This document shows, in pieces, positions 48,014 to 61,222 of a stretch of 64,000 nucleotides of DNA. The DNA comes from Pyxicephalus adspersus (lineage: Eukaryota > Chordata > Amphibia > Anura > Pyxicephalidae): positions 70,336,115 to 70,400,114 of the forward strand of contig NC_092859.1 of the NCBI RefSeq assembly GCF_032062135.1, read 5' to 3'. The translations under genes and the position numbers were made by a program. The stretch's first letter is position 1, and every line of letters starts with the position of its first letter. The notes beneath the pieces are model-generated. The model was not told the origin of the DNA and did no database searches. It saw only the letters and a program-made list of their open reading frames with translations.

Positions 48014-51000
48014 TTGAATCAATGATAGCCTAAAAAGTATATATTTTATTATGCCGTCTTTTTTGCCAAGCTGTAGAGCTTTGCGAACTCCATGACATAT
48101 ATTAAATATTTAATTGTAAGAGAAAGATTGTATATAGAAAGTAAAAAAACAAAACAAAAACATCCTGGTCATGGGTAAATACTTATACTGTTGAGCTGGA
48201 TCACCTGCTAAGTTGCTCTGCAGACCCCAGCCCTCCAATTTTATCAATATTTATAAGCAAAAATGTAAAAATAATTTATGTTGCCAACTTGCCCAGTGAT
48301 GTGTCATTGAGGCTTTTAGAAGTTAAAAAATAATTACTTTTAGGGCTGTGAGGGCAAGCCTTTAAGCTTGTGATGGTGGCATCATTGACATCAGTCTTTA
48401 AGGCCTGCTGAGATCATTTACAATTTATTGACAGGTGCATTTGACCTGCCTCTTACATTTGTCCTACTTTAAGCAGGATTTGTATTCCCATAGATGTTTA
48501 CATAATACTACTTAACTATTACAGAGAAATATTTATGTGACTGCAGGCTGACCAACAAAAATATGAGTGGATTGAGTAGAAGATTTTATTGATGCAAAAA
48601 AAAAGTATTTATAAGAAAATCTGTGGATATCTTCAGCTGTACACTAAGTTGTGCTGCTCATAGAAATAGCTGCAAACTGAACATCCCATGTTCCTTTTCT
48701 CTTTCAGCTTGGCTCCCATGGGCTATCCCCTGGTATTGAGCATAACTTCATACTGTCTCTTTCTCACTCCTGCTGCATACTTGTGTGGATAAAAATTAAA
48801 CAACCTTGTATCTACTTACAGCACACTGGTGAAAATTATGGAGAACTACAAGTCAACATTGGAATTGAGCCAAAGCTCTGCTTGAGATTCTTGGTAATGG
48901 TGATGAATTTATGCTATAGAATCAAGGCAAACCAGACCCCAATACACCTACTGTCTTAAAGGGATGGTCTCAAATAAGGGGGGTATTACTGTGCACCTGT
49001 TCTGCCTTTTTGAGTCTTTTTTGAGTCAGGCCACTTCTCATACTCAGAGGAAATCAGAGGAATATCAATGCTCCTGCTGCTATAAGTCCTTTAATACTAT
49101 TGTAGAGTGGGACCTTTGTGTGCTGACCATGGCAGGTAGAAGAAGCAGAGAACCACTATATGAAGAGATAAGTAATGAAATATGTGCTTATCACAGCTTC
49201 CTTTAACTAAGCTAGGCAAAAAATGTATCAAACTGCTGAAAAAGAAGCATTAGGATGAAGATGGGAAATTGACATAAACACTGCTCTGCTGCCAACAGGC
49301 TGGTCATTGAAAGGTTAATTTGCTTTTTGCTATTTTGTCTTGTCAAACCACCAATAGAGTCCTATTATAAAGAAGGGTGATGGGTAAAAGGAAATGAAAT
49401 TGTATGGTGTCCAAGTATTGATTTGATTTTCTCCTAGTGCCTAGAGCACCAGGATTCAGAATACAGCCATGGATATGAATGCTTTTCTGCCTTCATTTTG
49501 TTGTATAAAATACAGAAAAGAAGAGGGCTCAATAATTACAATAATTTCAGCCTGTATATTTACAATGCAATTACAATAAACCTTCATCAGGAATAAAGTC
49601 ACTACTTTTCCAGCACTGGAGAATTACTATGATTTATGACCAAATAAGGCTCATCCGTCACAGTACAGAGCTACAAGTAGGCTAATAGCATTGTAAGTGT
49701 AAAAAAGGCTAATATAATTTTTAGTGTAAAGATTTCTTCTATATAGAAAGGCATATAATACAGCAGATGAGGCTAAATGTCTGTTTTGTGTTTTATGAAA
49801 ACCACTTGGATATTAAAGGGCACATGTGCATACTGTATTTTCAAGATATTCATAAGTATATATTGGTATTCCATCTATAAATCTATACATTGATTCCATT
49901 CCATATTAGTGCATTGCCTATGAATGTAATAATGAATGTACCAAATAGCCTGAGATGTATACTTTGGGACTACAGGGAAGGGATGGAGAACAGGATCTCT
50001 ATGTATCAACTAAAACTCGCTCCTTAGAAGTTTATGAGAAAACCTCTGACTCCCCTGGAGGGTAAAATGTCAGATATCAATACACAGACTTGATCTAACT
50101 TGAGTTGAGTATGTATGCTATATTTGCGATGGTAACTGCCAATTGGCATAATTTTGTTTTGGGTTGCTGGTATGAAGTCATTTTACACAAGCATTTCTGA
50201 TTTTAGACAGCTGAACTATAACAAAAAAATATGATTGGGCTTTTACACACACACACACATCATAGTCTTATGATGTACAGCATTTGAGGGTAGATGTTTC
50301 TAGGAGATGATGTAGACACTTCTTCTGCACTGATTACAGTGCTTGTGTGATGAAAATGACAAGCAGGGTTGTAACATGCTAGCTGAAGACTGACCCCCAC
50401 GACAGCTTCAACAGAACACACATCACAACCAGAACTTGCAGGGTAGGGGATACTAGGATTGTAAATTTTTATTAAGTATTGGTTGTCAGTGACTTAGAAA
50501 CTACTTAGTTCACGAGCATAAAACTTGTGTTTTTTGTGTGTTTTTTACTTAAGAAATATGCCTGCAATAGTAATATTAGTGGAGAGACATTGGCAATAGC
50601 ATAGTGATAAACTTTACAGACAGATCTTGGGGAATGCTTCTTCCACACCTGAATACTGACGCTCAAAAGGTGTTAGTGATCTGATGACAGCTTTAACAGT
50701 TTACAAAGTATTACTCACAATCGATGGTTACTCTTTATGTGGCTATTAAAAGTGTTACAAATGTTTCACAAATCTGTGTAATACTAACCAATCCTATGAC
50801 GAAAGATTGCATACATAGAGATTATTCTTAGTGAAAAGTCCATGACAAAATGTTCAGTAGATCTGGAGATACACTCTGCTTCAAACACAAATCTAGACAA
50901 TTCATATTAAGTGAATTTCTCCATTAGTAAAAGAGGCCTTTCTGTTTTTGCAAAATGTTGGATCTCAGGGGTCCCTCCCGCATGTCACAAGACACAAGGT

Positions 51001-54000
51001 TTTACGTACTGTATGTAGTAAAATAAGTTTGGTACCTAACACATTTCTAGTTAGGGAATATTTTTGACAAATTCAATGGTTGCTACCTGACTTTTTTTTA
51101 AAAGGTAAAAAAAAAAAGAGGATCTTCTAACTTACTATTATAAACCCTCTAAATAACCATTTGGACCATTTAGAACACATAGGTTGTCTTAAGGCAGCTC
51201 ATTCATATAAATGGTTCTTTATTAAAGGTTATGCCACACATTTTTTTAAATAAGCTGACCAAATGAGGTGCAGCCGCTAATTATGCAATGTAGGATGTTA
51301 TTTTATACATTGTGATCCACGAACCTACTATGTACTATGCAGGGATTTTGTATTGATATACTTGCTATAGCAATACAAATATACAGCTTTATCAATTACA
51401 GTTATCCACACTTTAATTGTATTATGAAATCTTTGGTGCCTACCTGTAAATAATAAACCATCAATAAATATTTACAAGAAGAGTACATTGTGATAAAAAC
51501 CAATATGGTTCTTGTCAGGTTCTACAAATCTTCAGCATTTACAGAGTATTGCTATTTCATGATAAAATAGGTTGTAAATGATCGATGTTATTCTGGGCAG
51601 ATTTTGTAGAAGTGATATACTGCTACTGAGGATAAGATCATGGTAAATAATATTGAAGTGTCAAATAAAGCTGGGACTCACCGTTCTGTTAGGATTAATG
51701 TGAAAGCAAAGAGAACTAAAAAGCAGAATAATAACTACAGAAACGGAAAAAGAATACTAGATCCATAGAAATGGTTTTGTGTTAATTAAAGCCTGTACTT
51801 AGTAAACAAGGAGGCTGCCATTATTTACCTAGTTGCCTTGCTGTCATGTTAATTTAGTCGCTTTTATATGTTCTCAGGTACTGACCTTGAACAAGTAGGT
51901 AGATCGGGACTCTTTAATCTACAAGCTTGGTAAAGGTTGGTGATTTTGTTTGTAAAAAAAAGAGAATGTTAAGCAAACAAGGTCAGCCATGGCAGCTCTT
52001 GTATTTCATCTACAACAGGATTCTTTTCCATGGATCTAAATTCCTTTCCGTTTCTATTCACTCTCTCCCCAGTCATGCAATGTCCAAGAGCTCCCTCATC
52101 AATGTTAACATCTTATCCCCTCCTTCTTACATGTTCAGGTACTTAGACTATCTTGACTGGATCAGTTCATCCAGGTATGCCAAGAATGAACGCCAAGTAA
52201 CATGCACTCAATGTTCACTTTACAAAGTAGGAATGCTTTATTTTTTATTTATTTATTTACTTTAATATACTTTAATGTGTTTTTTTAAGCCCTGACATTT
52301 TACACAGCCCTGCTGAAAAGATTTAATAAAAATCTTTTCTCCTTGCAAGTTTTCAAATCAAGGCAAAGGTCTGCTTTATTTTTTTGGAGTTTTCAAAACG
52401 AAACACTTTTCTAAAGAAGACTTTATCCTTTACCTGTAAAGGGCCATGTAACAGCTTTTCTTAATTTCTCTCCCATCCCAAGCAACACTAGATACGAAAA
52501 GAGAAATCCGTGTGTAAGCTTTAGGTTGCAATGTGTTCTTTACACAGGAATGTGTGAGGACTCACAACCAGGAGACAGTGCTGGGTAAATGACCAAGCAC
52601 CAGTACTCATATCTGGAAGAAAGGGAGTTTAATGTTCCCAATCTTGAAGGAATGAAAGAAAGAAGATTATGGATACTGATTTTTTTAAGGTTTATAAGGT
52701 GTCAGCTTGATATGTCAATAATAAAAAGATATTTGCTATTGGTACACAAACTGCAAAAAAAACTTCATTCTCCTCAAACCAAAGGTATATGTTGGAGGTA
52801 GGACTAGACCAAAATGTGTTATTTAACTCCCCCACCATGCCAGACAGGGTGGCTGTTGGACAGAGCTGTATAAATCTCAGGACTAAACAGACAGAAATAG
52901 AAATCCTCCGGCAGGTAAAACAGTTCAGATACATACGGTACATATTTCACTGTACATATTTCATCTGTGTTTTTAGCTGTTTGAAAGGGTTCAGCTTTAG
53001 GCACAATTCAAATTACAATTCCCTAAAATCTCAGTAAACGTCCTTGTGGGTAAAACTAGTTAAGAACTAGTTATAATTCATATTAAGCCACTATAATAAT
53101 GATCAACAAGCAGGGTGCATTTATAATAAATTTCTATCCAAAAGCCTATTGAAGCTGGCTGCCTAAGACACGTCTCTTTTCTTTCTCAGTAAGTATTTGT
53201 AATTAGGGGATAAGAAAGCTCGATAGATAATGCAGTGAGATGGTACAAGGTTAAGCAAGAACAATAAATCAAAAAAGAATAAAACAAATAGCTGTAATAA
53301 CGGTGTTTTAAACTGAACCAAATCCTTTTTTGCTGTGTGATGAAGGAATTTATTGTATGCGTAAGAGAATGTGACCGCATCCAAAATTTTATTTATAACA
53401 ACTGAAATTAAAAGGAACTGCAGACAAGAAAAGAAAAATCAACAGTACATAATAAAGGTTTACATTACAAACGTTCACTTATTAAAGGAGTATATTTTTC
53501 ACTTTGCTCAGTGGGTGTATTAAAGTCAATCGAAAATTCCTTTGTTTTTATATATGATGAATTTCCTCTGCAAATGCACATTTAAAGCAGAACTGAAAAA
53601 ACAAAAAGCTATGAGGCAAACTGTTTATTGTAAAAAACACATGTGATGTACCTATCGAGTGTCTTAAGTACACTTATATCTTCTTGCCCTGTTTTGGGCA
53701 CTATGCATTTTTCCCTGATTCTCTCCTGGGTTTTGTATCTTCAGACATCATGATTGGCAAGGTGGGAATGACATTCAGTTATTCTCAGCAGACCTGCTTT
53801 CTTTAAAAGTATAGCCTTGCTTTAAAGCACTTGACTAAGTCAATTGTACTTCTTAAGGAAATCACCCTTGGTATGAGATGTAGAGGTTATAAAATTAAAG
53901 GTGTTTTTTACACTACAGATTGACTACATTTACACTACAGCTTCACTATTGTATGCAGCTGCATAGAAGCTCTAAGCAGATTTATACTTCCTGCACCCCT

Positions 54001-54292
54001 ATGTCAACTGCCCCCTTCCTATCACTAGAACTTGGTGACTTTAATATCACACAAAGGACTTCTTCAGACAAGCCACCATTGGCTACCGGAACTGCTGCGC
54101 TGGCTTTCATATTAACTTGCATTTTAACATTTTATAGCAGCTGGTACTGAAGCGATCACTACAACACATTACATTGAAAAACTACATGTATAGTTTCAAC
54201 CGCATGAGCAGTTCACACGTGGGAAGATTCTGTAGCTGAACAGCAACTTCACCAACCACCTGAAGTAGCCCCAACATAATTTGAAATCTTAA
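48014..54292. other. non-coding stretch
   Basis: No gene recognised in about 6 kb. Open frames here (for example 48964-49206, 51927-52265 and 52589-52801) are short and without domains. Simple repeats include (AC)n at 50248-50262 and (TTTA)n near 52240-52260. 53580-53835 reads like a dispersed frog repeat (AAAGCAGAACTGAAAAAACA onward). Confidence 0.4.
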
Positions 54293-54490
54293 ATGAAAAA
54301 CAGGTTAGAAGGAGAAAAGAGAGGGGCTTCAGGCTCTTGTTTTAAGTTGTGTATTGTTTTAAAAAGCAGTTTAACAGTCTGGTGTCATACATCAGTACAA
54401 TACTGACACCAGAGTGTTAAACTGCTTTTTAAAATAATACACAACTTAAAACAAGAGCCTACATTTTTTTCCTTCTAACCTGTTTTTCAT
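54293..54490. repeat. 198-base foldback (MITE) with long near-perfect arms
   Basis: The left arm runs ATGAAAAACAGGTTAGAAGG, then GGCTCTTGTTTTAAGTTGTG, then AAAAAGCAGTTTAACAGTCT and GGTGTCA. The right arm is its inverted complement, ending CCTTCTAACCTGTTTTTCAT. The loop is about 16 bases (near 54389-54404). The arms differ mainly by a small insertion near 54315-54330. Transcribed RNA would fold into a long hairpin. There is no coding capacity. Identity between the arms suggests relatively recent insertion. Confidence 0.85.
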
Positions 54491-55347
54491 ACACAAAGAA
54501 GAGCGGCTCACATATATTCCAATTACCTTTTATGGAAAGGAATCTGCGCTCATACCCCTGATTTAAAATCAGAATCACACCAAGAATATTGAATATAATT
54601 AGCCCCAGCAAGGTAACTGCTGTCCTGTTATGCTAGCATCCTACAACTTTACACTTATTATTAATATCCATGTGAACTGTACAGTACAAAAAATACTCAA
54701 ACTTTGCAGACATGACAGCAATGGGTTCCTATTTGTGTTGAGATTCTAGACCTCAGCCTAGAATCTTTTTATCACACACAGGAAGCTGTTACTGTCAGCA
54801 CCATGAAGCAATAGTTGTGTATCACCCCTTGCAGCCCAGACATCAGGACTGCAGGCTATGTTAGCTATCCTAAAATCTGGCCTTGACAAAAGACATTTTA
54901 GAGACTGGCCTATTTTTCTACAACAGGATCAACATTTGATGAAATATGTTTAACCCTATTGTATAAACCGTGCAAGGAAAAAAAGAACTACTTGCAGAAT
55001 GTAGTCACCAATATCAACTACTCAGACCAGTAAAAGATGGATTCTAAACGGCTGTGATGACAATTAGTTTCATGTACTGTTACCTGAAGTACTACACCAA
55101 AACAAAAATCAGACCAACTAAAACTGATTTCAGCTTTATATACTCTATTTATCACCAAACTGCATTTTCATGGATTCCCTCTTTGCATAAAACCTGGCAC
55201 CTATATGCAGCATTTTATTAAATCTTTCTGTGAATATACAGCCTAATATTTTTTATTTGCCATAGTGTTTCCTGTGTCTTACCATTTCTATATATGAATA
55301 TCTTTGCTTTCACCATGAACCCCTGATCGGCTACAAATGCTGTTATA
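54491..55347. other. non-coding stretch
   Basis: No gene or clear repeat seen; AT-rich, intron-like. A small hairpin, CTAGACCTCAGCCTAG-like, lies near 54750. Confidence 0.45.
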
Positions 55348-55768
55348 CCCTGTTTCCCCGATTATAAGGCACTGTCTTATATTTTTTTGTCCCCTTCTGA
55401 TCACTCTAGGCAATGATTGTCCTCTTCTGATCACTCTATGCAATGACTGTCCGCTTCTGATCACTCTATGCCATTGATTGTCCCCTTCTGTTCACTTACC
55501 GGTAATTAAGTGTAGGGATCTCCGTTAGGGCAGGGATCTCCGTTAGGCAGGGATCAGCAGCTTGAAGCAGAATGCCGGCTTGTTACTTTCAGTTTCACTC
55601 TGCACTGCAGCCAGGAGCAGACACGTGCTGCAGCCAGCATCAAGGAGACGCACACAGGATCAAATATCGGGGGATGTCTTATTCACGGGTGAGTGTCTTA
55701 TTTAATTGTTTTTTCAAAAATCGGGGGTGGCTTATTTAATGGGGATGTCTTAAAATCGGGGAAACACG
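55348..55768. mobile_element. MITE with TGTTTCCCCGATT ends and an internal tandem repeat
   Basis: The left end TGTTTCCCCGATTATAAGGC (from 55351) matches the inverted right end TGTTTCCCCGATTTTAAGAC (to 55766). Inside, a roughly 30-base unit (GTCCCCTTCTGATCACTCTA plus GGCAATGATT) is repeated three and a half times at 55389, 55419, 55449 and 55480. A GGGATCTCCGTTAGG unit is doubled near 55517-55551. GC content is higher than in the flanks. Non-coding. The class is unassigned, though similar ends are known to me from vertebrate repeat libraries. Confidence 0.7.
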
Positions 55769-58700
55769 ATAACACTTCCATCTGTAGCTTTTTAGGGGGA
55801 TATTTTACAATTGAAATTTCTTATTAAAGCTAAGTTTATCAGTAACTAAAAAAAGAACTTTTAGCTTTTATTTTGACTGATAAATATTATTGGATCAATG
55901 CCAGCATTTCACTGCATTCACAGAATTTCTCCCTAGAAAACATTTTTAATTTATAACATTTAATATAGTAACCCTTCAATACATTCTCTAGCATGAAATA
56001 CACTATTTAAAATTTGTGAAGTTATAATATGCCTACAAATAGCCTCTTTTGAATAGATTGTGAATGTTGACATTGGAAAAGATTGTGTTACATTATAAAG
56101 TCACAGAAACAGTTTGTAATACTTGACCTTGTAAAGAAGATGCATAGCATTATCTTAACAAAGGTCCTCTACGCGCTCAATACTTGGAATAGTCTCTGAA
56201 ATTGTTGCAGATTGCTTGCATGTCATCGCCTGAGGTCTAATGCTCAATGAATAAGCATCAAAGCGCAAACACAGTCACTGGAAAATATGTATCAAGTGTT
56301 ACCAACCAGAACATTGCTTAATAAGACAGATGGAAATTCTTCCATTTTTTATTTGGTGCTCTTAACTAGTCACTGATTTAGAGACCAATACTTTTGAAAA
56401 CCTTAGCTTGTTCAAAATGCCCTTGAATTTTCTGAACAGTGAATTTAATGGGCCACAATGGTAGCAGTTATGTGACTGAGCATGAGGTTCAAAACTAAAT
56501 TGTGTTTAAATAAATGCTCTGCAGGGAGGGGATTCTACTTAATAAATATCATACAAATAATCATCACATGTTCAACTTATTAAAGTGTATGTAAACTGTA
56601 TATGTTTTTCAGTATGTTTGGCATTATGCATCATTGTATAAGGTTTTAGAGATTTACAGATCCTGCCACTAATACTACTTAGGCTATGTTAAGACTGGCA
56701 GTGAGGTTGAGATGCGTTTTTCCGCTTTTTTATGTCAGGGAACCACTGCCTCTGGGGAAATGCTACATGTCGATTCTCCCTGCGGCAGTGCCAAAGAGAA
56801 TGAACTGGACTTCATTCTCTGTGCTGAACAATTTTCTTTAGTACTGGCTGCGCCTATGCAATAACTCCCTATAGACTTTCCTATGAAGGGGGCCCTACTC
56901 CTATATTAAAGAGACCTTTTAAGTTTTAGGGAGTTGCAGAACAATGATGTATGGTCAGAGGAAGGAACCAGTCAGTTTTACAGTGGAGTTTAGGGGTCCA
57001 GTTCTTTGTGCTGGACAGCAGGAGAGGAAATTATTCAGCCCCTTCCCAATATGTAGATGCCTTGACAGATGATGTTGATTATGTGACAGAGTCCTGTTAA
57101 TACCATTACCTCAGATGATTTCTAAATAAGTCTTTTTGTCTTTATGTCTTATTTTTATTGCTGGTTATTTCTTACAAAAAGTTAAACACAAGACCAAGAG
57201 GTGACTCACTGGAGGTAAGACCACAAATACAATATTGTGCTTCATATCACTACATTTTTAAAAGCACAACATGTCTAACATTACTATAGCAGCTTTAATT
57301 TGCTCTTAAATATATCCCATAGGGTTGGAAAGGAAATATGGTGGATATATGAGTCAAAGATAACTAAGGGAGAAGTTGTAAGTAGTGTTCGTACCTGTGG
57401 GGGAGGCAACTTCCAACCTATGCTGACAGCAGGCATGTAATGACTATAGTTGTGAGCTAGTCAAAGTAAACCTATCCAACTTATAGTGTGACTTTTTGAG
57501 ACCAGGAGAATCTAGCTCTTGGTGCATTCACCCTTTTTTTCTGCCACAGTAATAAAAGCATTGTATGGATACAATGACTGTGGCATATATGTACAATGTC
57601 TACATTGCGTAGGTTTAGAATTTGAGTTCTACAAGCCATACTCTTCTACAACCAAAGGTTGTTTTGGTCATTTAAAGACCCTTGCAACTCTACTGCAAAT
57701 ACCTTACTTTATTTTTTAACCTACAGCAAAAAAAATAAAAAAATAAACTGAAACACAATTGGCAGTGATAGTCTATACAGAAAACATTTGTCAAAACATC
57801 TAACATATTATACTCCAAATTAACCAAAGTATATGTATAATAATTTGCACAGTCTTATCATTCACAGACAAGTACAAAGCACCTAGTTTATATACTCCTT
57901 GTCTGTAGTAAATATTCCCAGTTAGGAACTCCATTGGGATACTGCTGGGGACTCAGTGGATTAGTCTGGCTTCTGAGTATATTTGTCCTTGGTAGATGAC
58001 ACAGAAGCAGATTTACTTGAATGTCTTTACTTTTACCACTTATTTCAAAGATCAGCATATTAATGGCTTTCTATTTCAACGCATTTAGTATCATACATTT
58101 TTCTTCATAATTCTGAGATCGTAATGTGGATATAAAACTCAAAATCTTTAAATTGTATACTTATATGGATATTTAGTGCCAACATCTACTGCTGTGATTT
58201 AGGGAATCCACAGTCATGTAACTATGCACTATGCATAGGCACCATCTTAATAATATGAAAACAGGCAATTTAACACTAATACTGCATATTCAAAGTAAGT
58301 ATTTAACATAAATTTTAGTTAGTTTAATGGCATTAAAAATAATCATACTATTGTAGAATACCCTTGATCTGGTGAAAGGGGTCCATCTGTATCCTGATAA
58401 TCCCCTTGAATCCCAAATGGACAGTTAGACCCTCAGGTAACCCTTCTCTCACCCACATGTATATTCATAATCGAGTAACCCGAATTTTATCCACAAATAT
58501 CATTAGAAGATTGGGTAAAGGTTTTCACCTACTGGACTCATCTGTTTTTTTGGTCTGCTGAATCCTACTATTTTTTACCACTGTGCTTAAAATATGGACG
58601 GAAAAGTCTTGTCTTGTAAGTGAAAGTCTTGAATGTACAACTGAACTCAGGAAAATAAAATACTGGTGGGCACTTTTTGGTAGATAAGATTTGTTTCTCT

Positions 58701-59189
58701 TGCCAAAAAAACTCCACTGCACTATTGTCTATACCTAGGAGTGGAACTTAATGATAGGAAGGGGTAACTTCATCTTGCAAGAACAGAAGTTGCATCATCA
58801 CTTGTGGCCCCATGGCTGAAGAAGCAAGATGTCGGCTGCAGAAGAAGCTTAGGTAAATATGGCAACAGCATATCTGGTTTGCTGAGGAAGAACACAAAGC
58901 TGTTATCCCTGAAACACACTGCTTTACCATACATACTTGTACATTATGGCTGATGTGCCCCCCAGATCCCCAGCCTTCAGTTCTGGAATGCACAAGCAGA
59001 TAACTGATGAAAGAAAACACAATCAACCCATCTCTGAAACAAGCACTGCAAATCTGCATATTTTTCACCATGCACAAAGGACTCTTTGTAGAACTTGCAG
59101 AAATCTGGTAAAAACATACTTGAAAATAAACCTTTTTTTTATTTTTTGCATTTATTGTGGTATGTACTCAAATATATAATATATACACA
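55769..59189. other. non-coding stretch with one possible repeat
   Basis: No gene recognised. 56680-56920 (GGCTATGTTAAGACTGGCAG through CCTATAGACTTTCCTATGAA) is richer in GC and CpG and looks like a dispersed repeat. The rest is AT-rich; open frames at 57519-57719 and 58748-59179 have no domains. Confidence 0.4.
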
Positions 59190-59192
59190 GTG

Positions 59193-59194
<2 letters not shown>

Positions 59195-59244
<50 letters not shown>
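59195..59244. repeat. (TA)n microsatellite
   Basis: Uninterrupted TA dinucleotides directly before the L2 tail that follows. The tail itself starts with ATTATTAAACAGG, so the microsatellite may have grown from the LINE's own TA-rich end. Confidence 0.85.
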
Positions 59245-59247
<3 letters not shown>

Positions 59248-59514
59248 AAACAGGATTTATATAGCGCCAATATATTACACAGCGCTGTACATAATTAAAT
59301 AGGGGTTGCAAATGACAGACAGATAAAGAGAAGAACACATGAGGAGGAGAGGACCCTTCCCCGAAAAAAGCTTACAATCTAGGAGGTGGGGGGAATTATC
59401 ACACAATAGAAGGGGAGATATGGATTGGTGGGTAAGTCGTGAAGGTTTTAAAAGACAGAAGAAGATGGGTAGGCAAGTTTGAAAACATGGGTTTTGAGTG
59501 CTCTTTTAAATTAG
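59245..59514 (-). mobile_element. L2-type LINE 3' fragment
   Basis: On the minus strand this is the last 270 bases of the same family as 31236-33975. It includes the AATCCTGTTTAATAAT tail, GCGCTATATAAATC, CTTACAATC-type and CTCCTCTCC-type motifs and the AAAGAGCACTCAAAACCC end. It stops exactly where a second (TA)n run begins at 59515. Confidence 0.85.
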
Positions 59515-59595
<81 letters not shown>

Positions 59596-59618
59596 CATAC
59601 ATACACACACACACACAC
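59515..59618. repeat. long (TA)n run passing into (AC)n
   Basis: About 80 bases of TA units, then CATACATACACACACACACA. It creates a meaningless tyrosine/isoleucine-rich open frame on the minus strand. Confidence 0.9.
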
Positions 59619-59693
59619 ATACATACAGCACTCTGGTAGGAGGAGCAAGAGCCAAATAGTACCGCAGGTCAGGATTATTAGAAAATAATTATA

Positions 59694-59925
59694 TATATAA
59701 TTATTAAACAGGATTTATATAGCGCCAATGTAAGTATAAACATGGGTTTTGAGCGCTCTTTTAAATGAGCAGAAAGTAGGAGCAAGCTGAATAGAATGTG
59801 GAAGACCATTCCAGAGTGTTGGGGCAGCTCTAGAAAAGTCTTGGAGCCGTGTGTGTGATGAGGTTATGAGTGAGAAAGTCAGTAGTAGGTAATTAGAGGA
59901 GCTAAGAGAGTGGCTAGGGGTGTGT
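59694..59925 (-). mobile_element. second L2-type 3' fragment, internally deleted
   Basis: It begins with the same ATTATTAAACAGGATTTATA tail and GCGCCAATG, then jumps straight to CATGGGTTTTGAGCGCTCTT. It has therefore lost about 160-170 bases compared with 59245-59514. It continues to GGTAATTAGAGGAGCTAAGA, further upstream in the LINE than the first copy reaches. It lies in the same orientation as the first copy. Confidence 0.85.
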
Positions 59926-60000
59926 GTGAATACAAATGATCTAATTGTATTTTAACTGTGTATTTACTGTTCAATTTCAAATGCAGTTGCTCCTAAACTC

Positions 60001-60130
60001 CGGGCACCGTCCTCTCCTCCTGTGTCACTGTCTGTATCTGTCAGTCATTTGCAACCTCTATTTATTGTACAGCATTGCCTAATATGTTGGAGCTATATAA
60101 ATACTGTTTAATAGTAATAATAATAATAAC
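60001..60130 (+). mobile_element. L2-type LINE 3' tail, plus orientation
   Basis: GGGCACCGTCCTCTCCTCCT, GTGTCACTGTCTGTATCTGT, CATTTGCAACCTCTATTTAT and GAGCTATATAAATACTGTTT lead into a (TAA)n tail. It is opposite in orientation to the two copies just before it, so the three could pair as inverted repeats. Confidence 0.85.
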
Positions 60131-60754
60131 AGCCATAAGAATTCAAACAGTACCAAATAATTTAATGAGACCATTCAAGAAATTATGAAATAAAGTGTGC
60201 ACACTGCTAGAAACAAAGAAAGTAGATTGCACGAAGAAATCTATGCCTATTCTATGCATATATGTACCGCAAATTCAGAGGAGATCAGTGATTAAAATGC
60301 ACAATCACCATGACAACTGTAATATACAGGTTGAGTGAAGGCTTCCAGTGTAGAAAAAAATTAGGATTTGCCAAGAAAATTTGAGATGGTAGAAGTCAAC
60401 TGAGGTCATGATGTGACTTGCTGGTTGCCTTTGTTCATCCTTTACAAGTCCATATGTTGCAGCTTCACAAGACAGCTTGCAAATATGGTCTGCAAACCTC
60501 AAAACAGTTTTAAGATGACATTTGGTTGATGTTTAAATATGCTCAGGCAAGTCTGATTCCTGTACTTGTTGTTTTCTGTCTCATAACTGCATCTGATCTG
60601 AGCTGTTGTTATCATGTCACATACAACAAATACTTCATAGCAAAAAAATAATTTATGTTGTTTGGCTCCCATACTCTCTAGACATAAGCTGGTGCTGGCA
60701 TACAATGAATGGAAAGTATCAGTATAATATCCACGCTAGTTATTATTATCACAA
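60131..60754. other. non-coding stretch
   Basis: No gene recognised; the minus frames at 60305-60502 and 60499-60705 have no known domain. Confidence 0.45.
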
Positions 60755-61222
60755 TAAAGCGTACCTAAACTCAGAATTTTTACTTTACATAAAAGGGTAG
60801 ACATTTATTTAAAGTAAAAATTCTGTTTGTTTGTGTTTTTTTTAGGCAATCAAGAATGAATGGGAGCTCGGGACCTCCAGGGATACCTACGTCACGCATC
60901 CCTTCGCTGCTCTTTCTGCACATGCCTGAGCATTCTGGGCATTCGCAGAAGGAGCCCTTTCCTCAAAAGGGAAGGGACTGTTAATCTCATGCATGCGCAG
61001 TGAGACCGGCAAGTTTTTTCCCCCAATCTATGTTACCCGATCTCACGTCTGTGTCAGGTGACGTGGGAAAAAGAAGACGGAAGAAGAGAGAAGATGCTGT
61101 TGCCTGGTGCTCCCTCTGCGCCGGCCCGAAGACAGATACCAGGACGATGTGGGACCCAATAAAGTAAACCTCTCAAAGGATTGACTGCTCTGTGGTAGTT
61201 TTGGGTTTACTTCCTCTTTGAG
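60755..61222. mobile_element. GC-rich MITE-like element
   Basis: The left edge has a hairpin, CAGAATTTTTACTTTA (from 60770) pairing with TAAAGTAAAAATTCTG (to 60825). The body (60860-61170) is rich in CpG and CATGCGCAG-type motifs (GCATGCGCAGTGAGACCGGC, GAGAAGATGCTGTTGCC). The right edge is GGGTTTACTTCCTCTTTGAG. The block at 21420-21712 shares its style and short pieces (GCATGCG, AAAAAGAAGA). No coding capacity. It looks like a dispersed anuran repeat, class unknown. Confidence 0.55.

Noticed and set aside
59399..59620. Minus-strand open frame rich in Tyr-Ile repeats
   Set aside because: Direct translation of a (TA)n microsatellite fused to an L2 tail.
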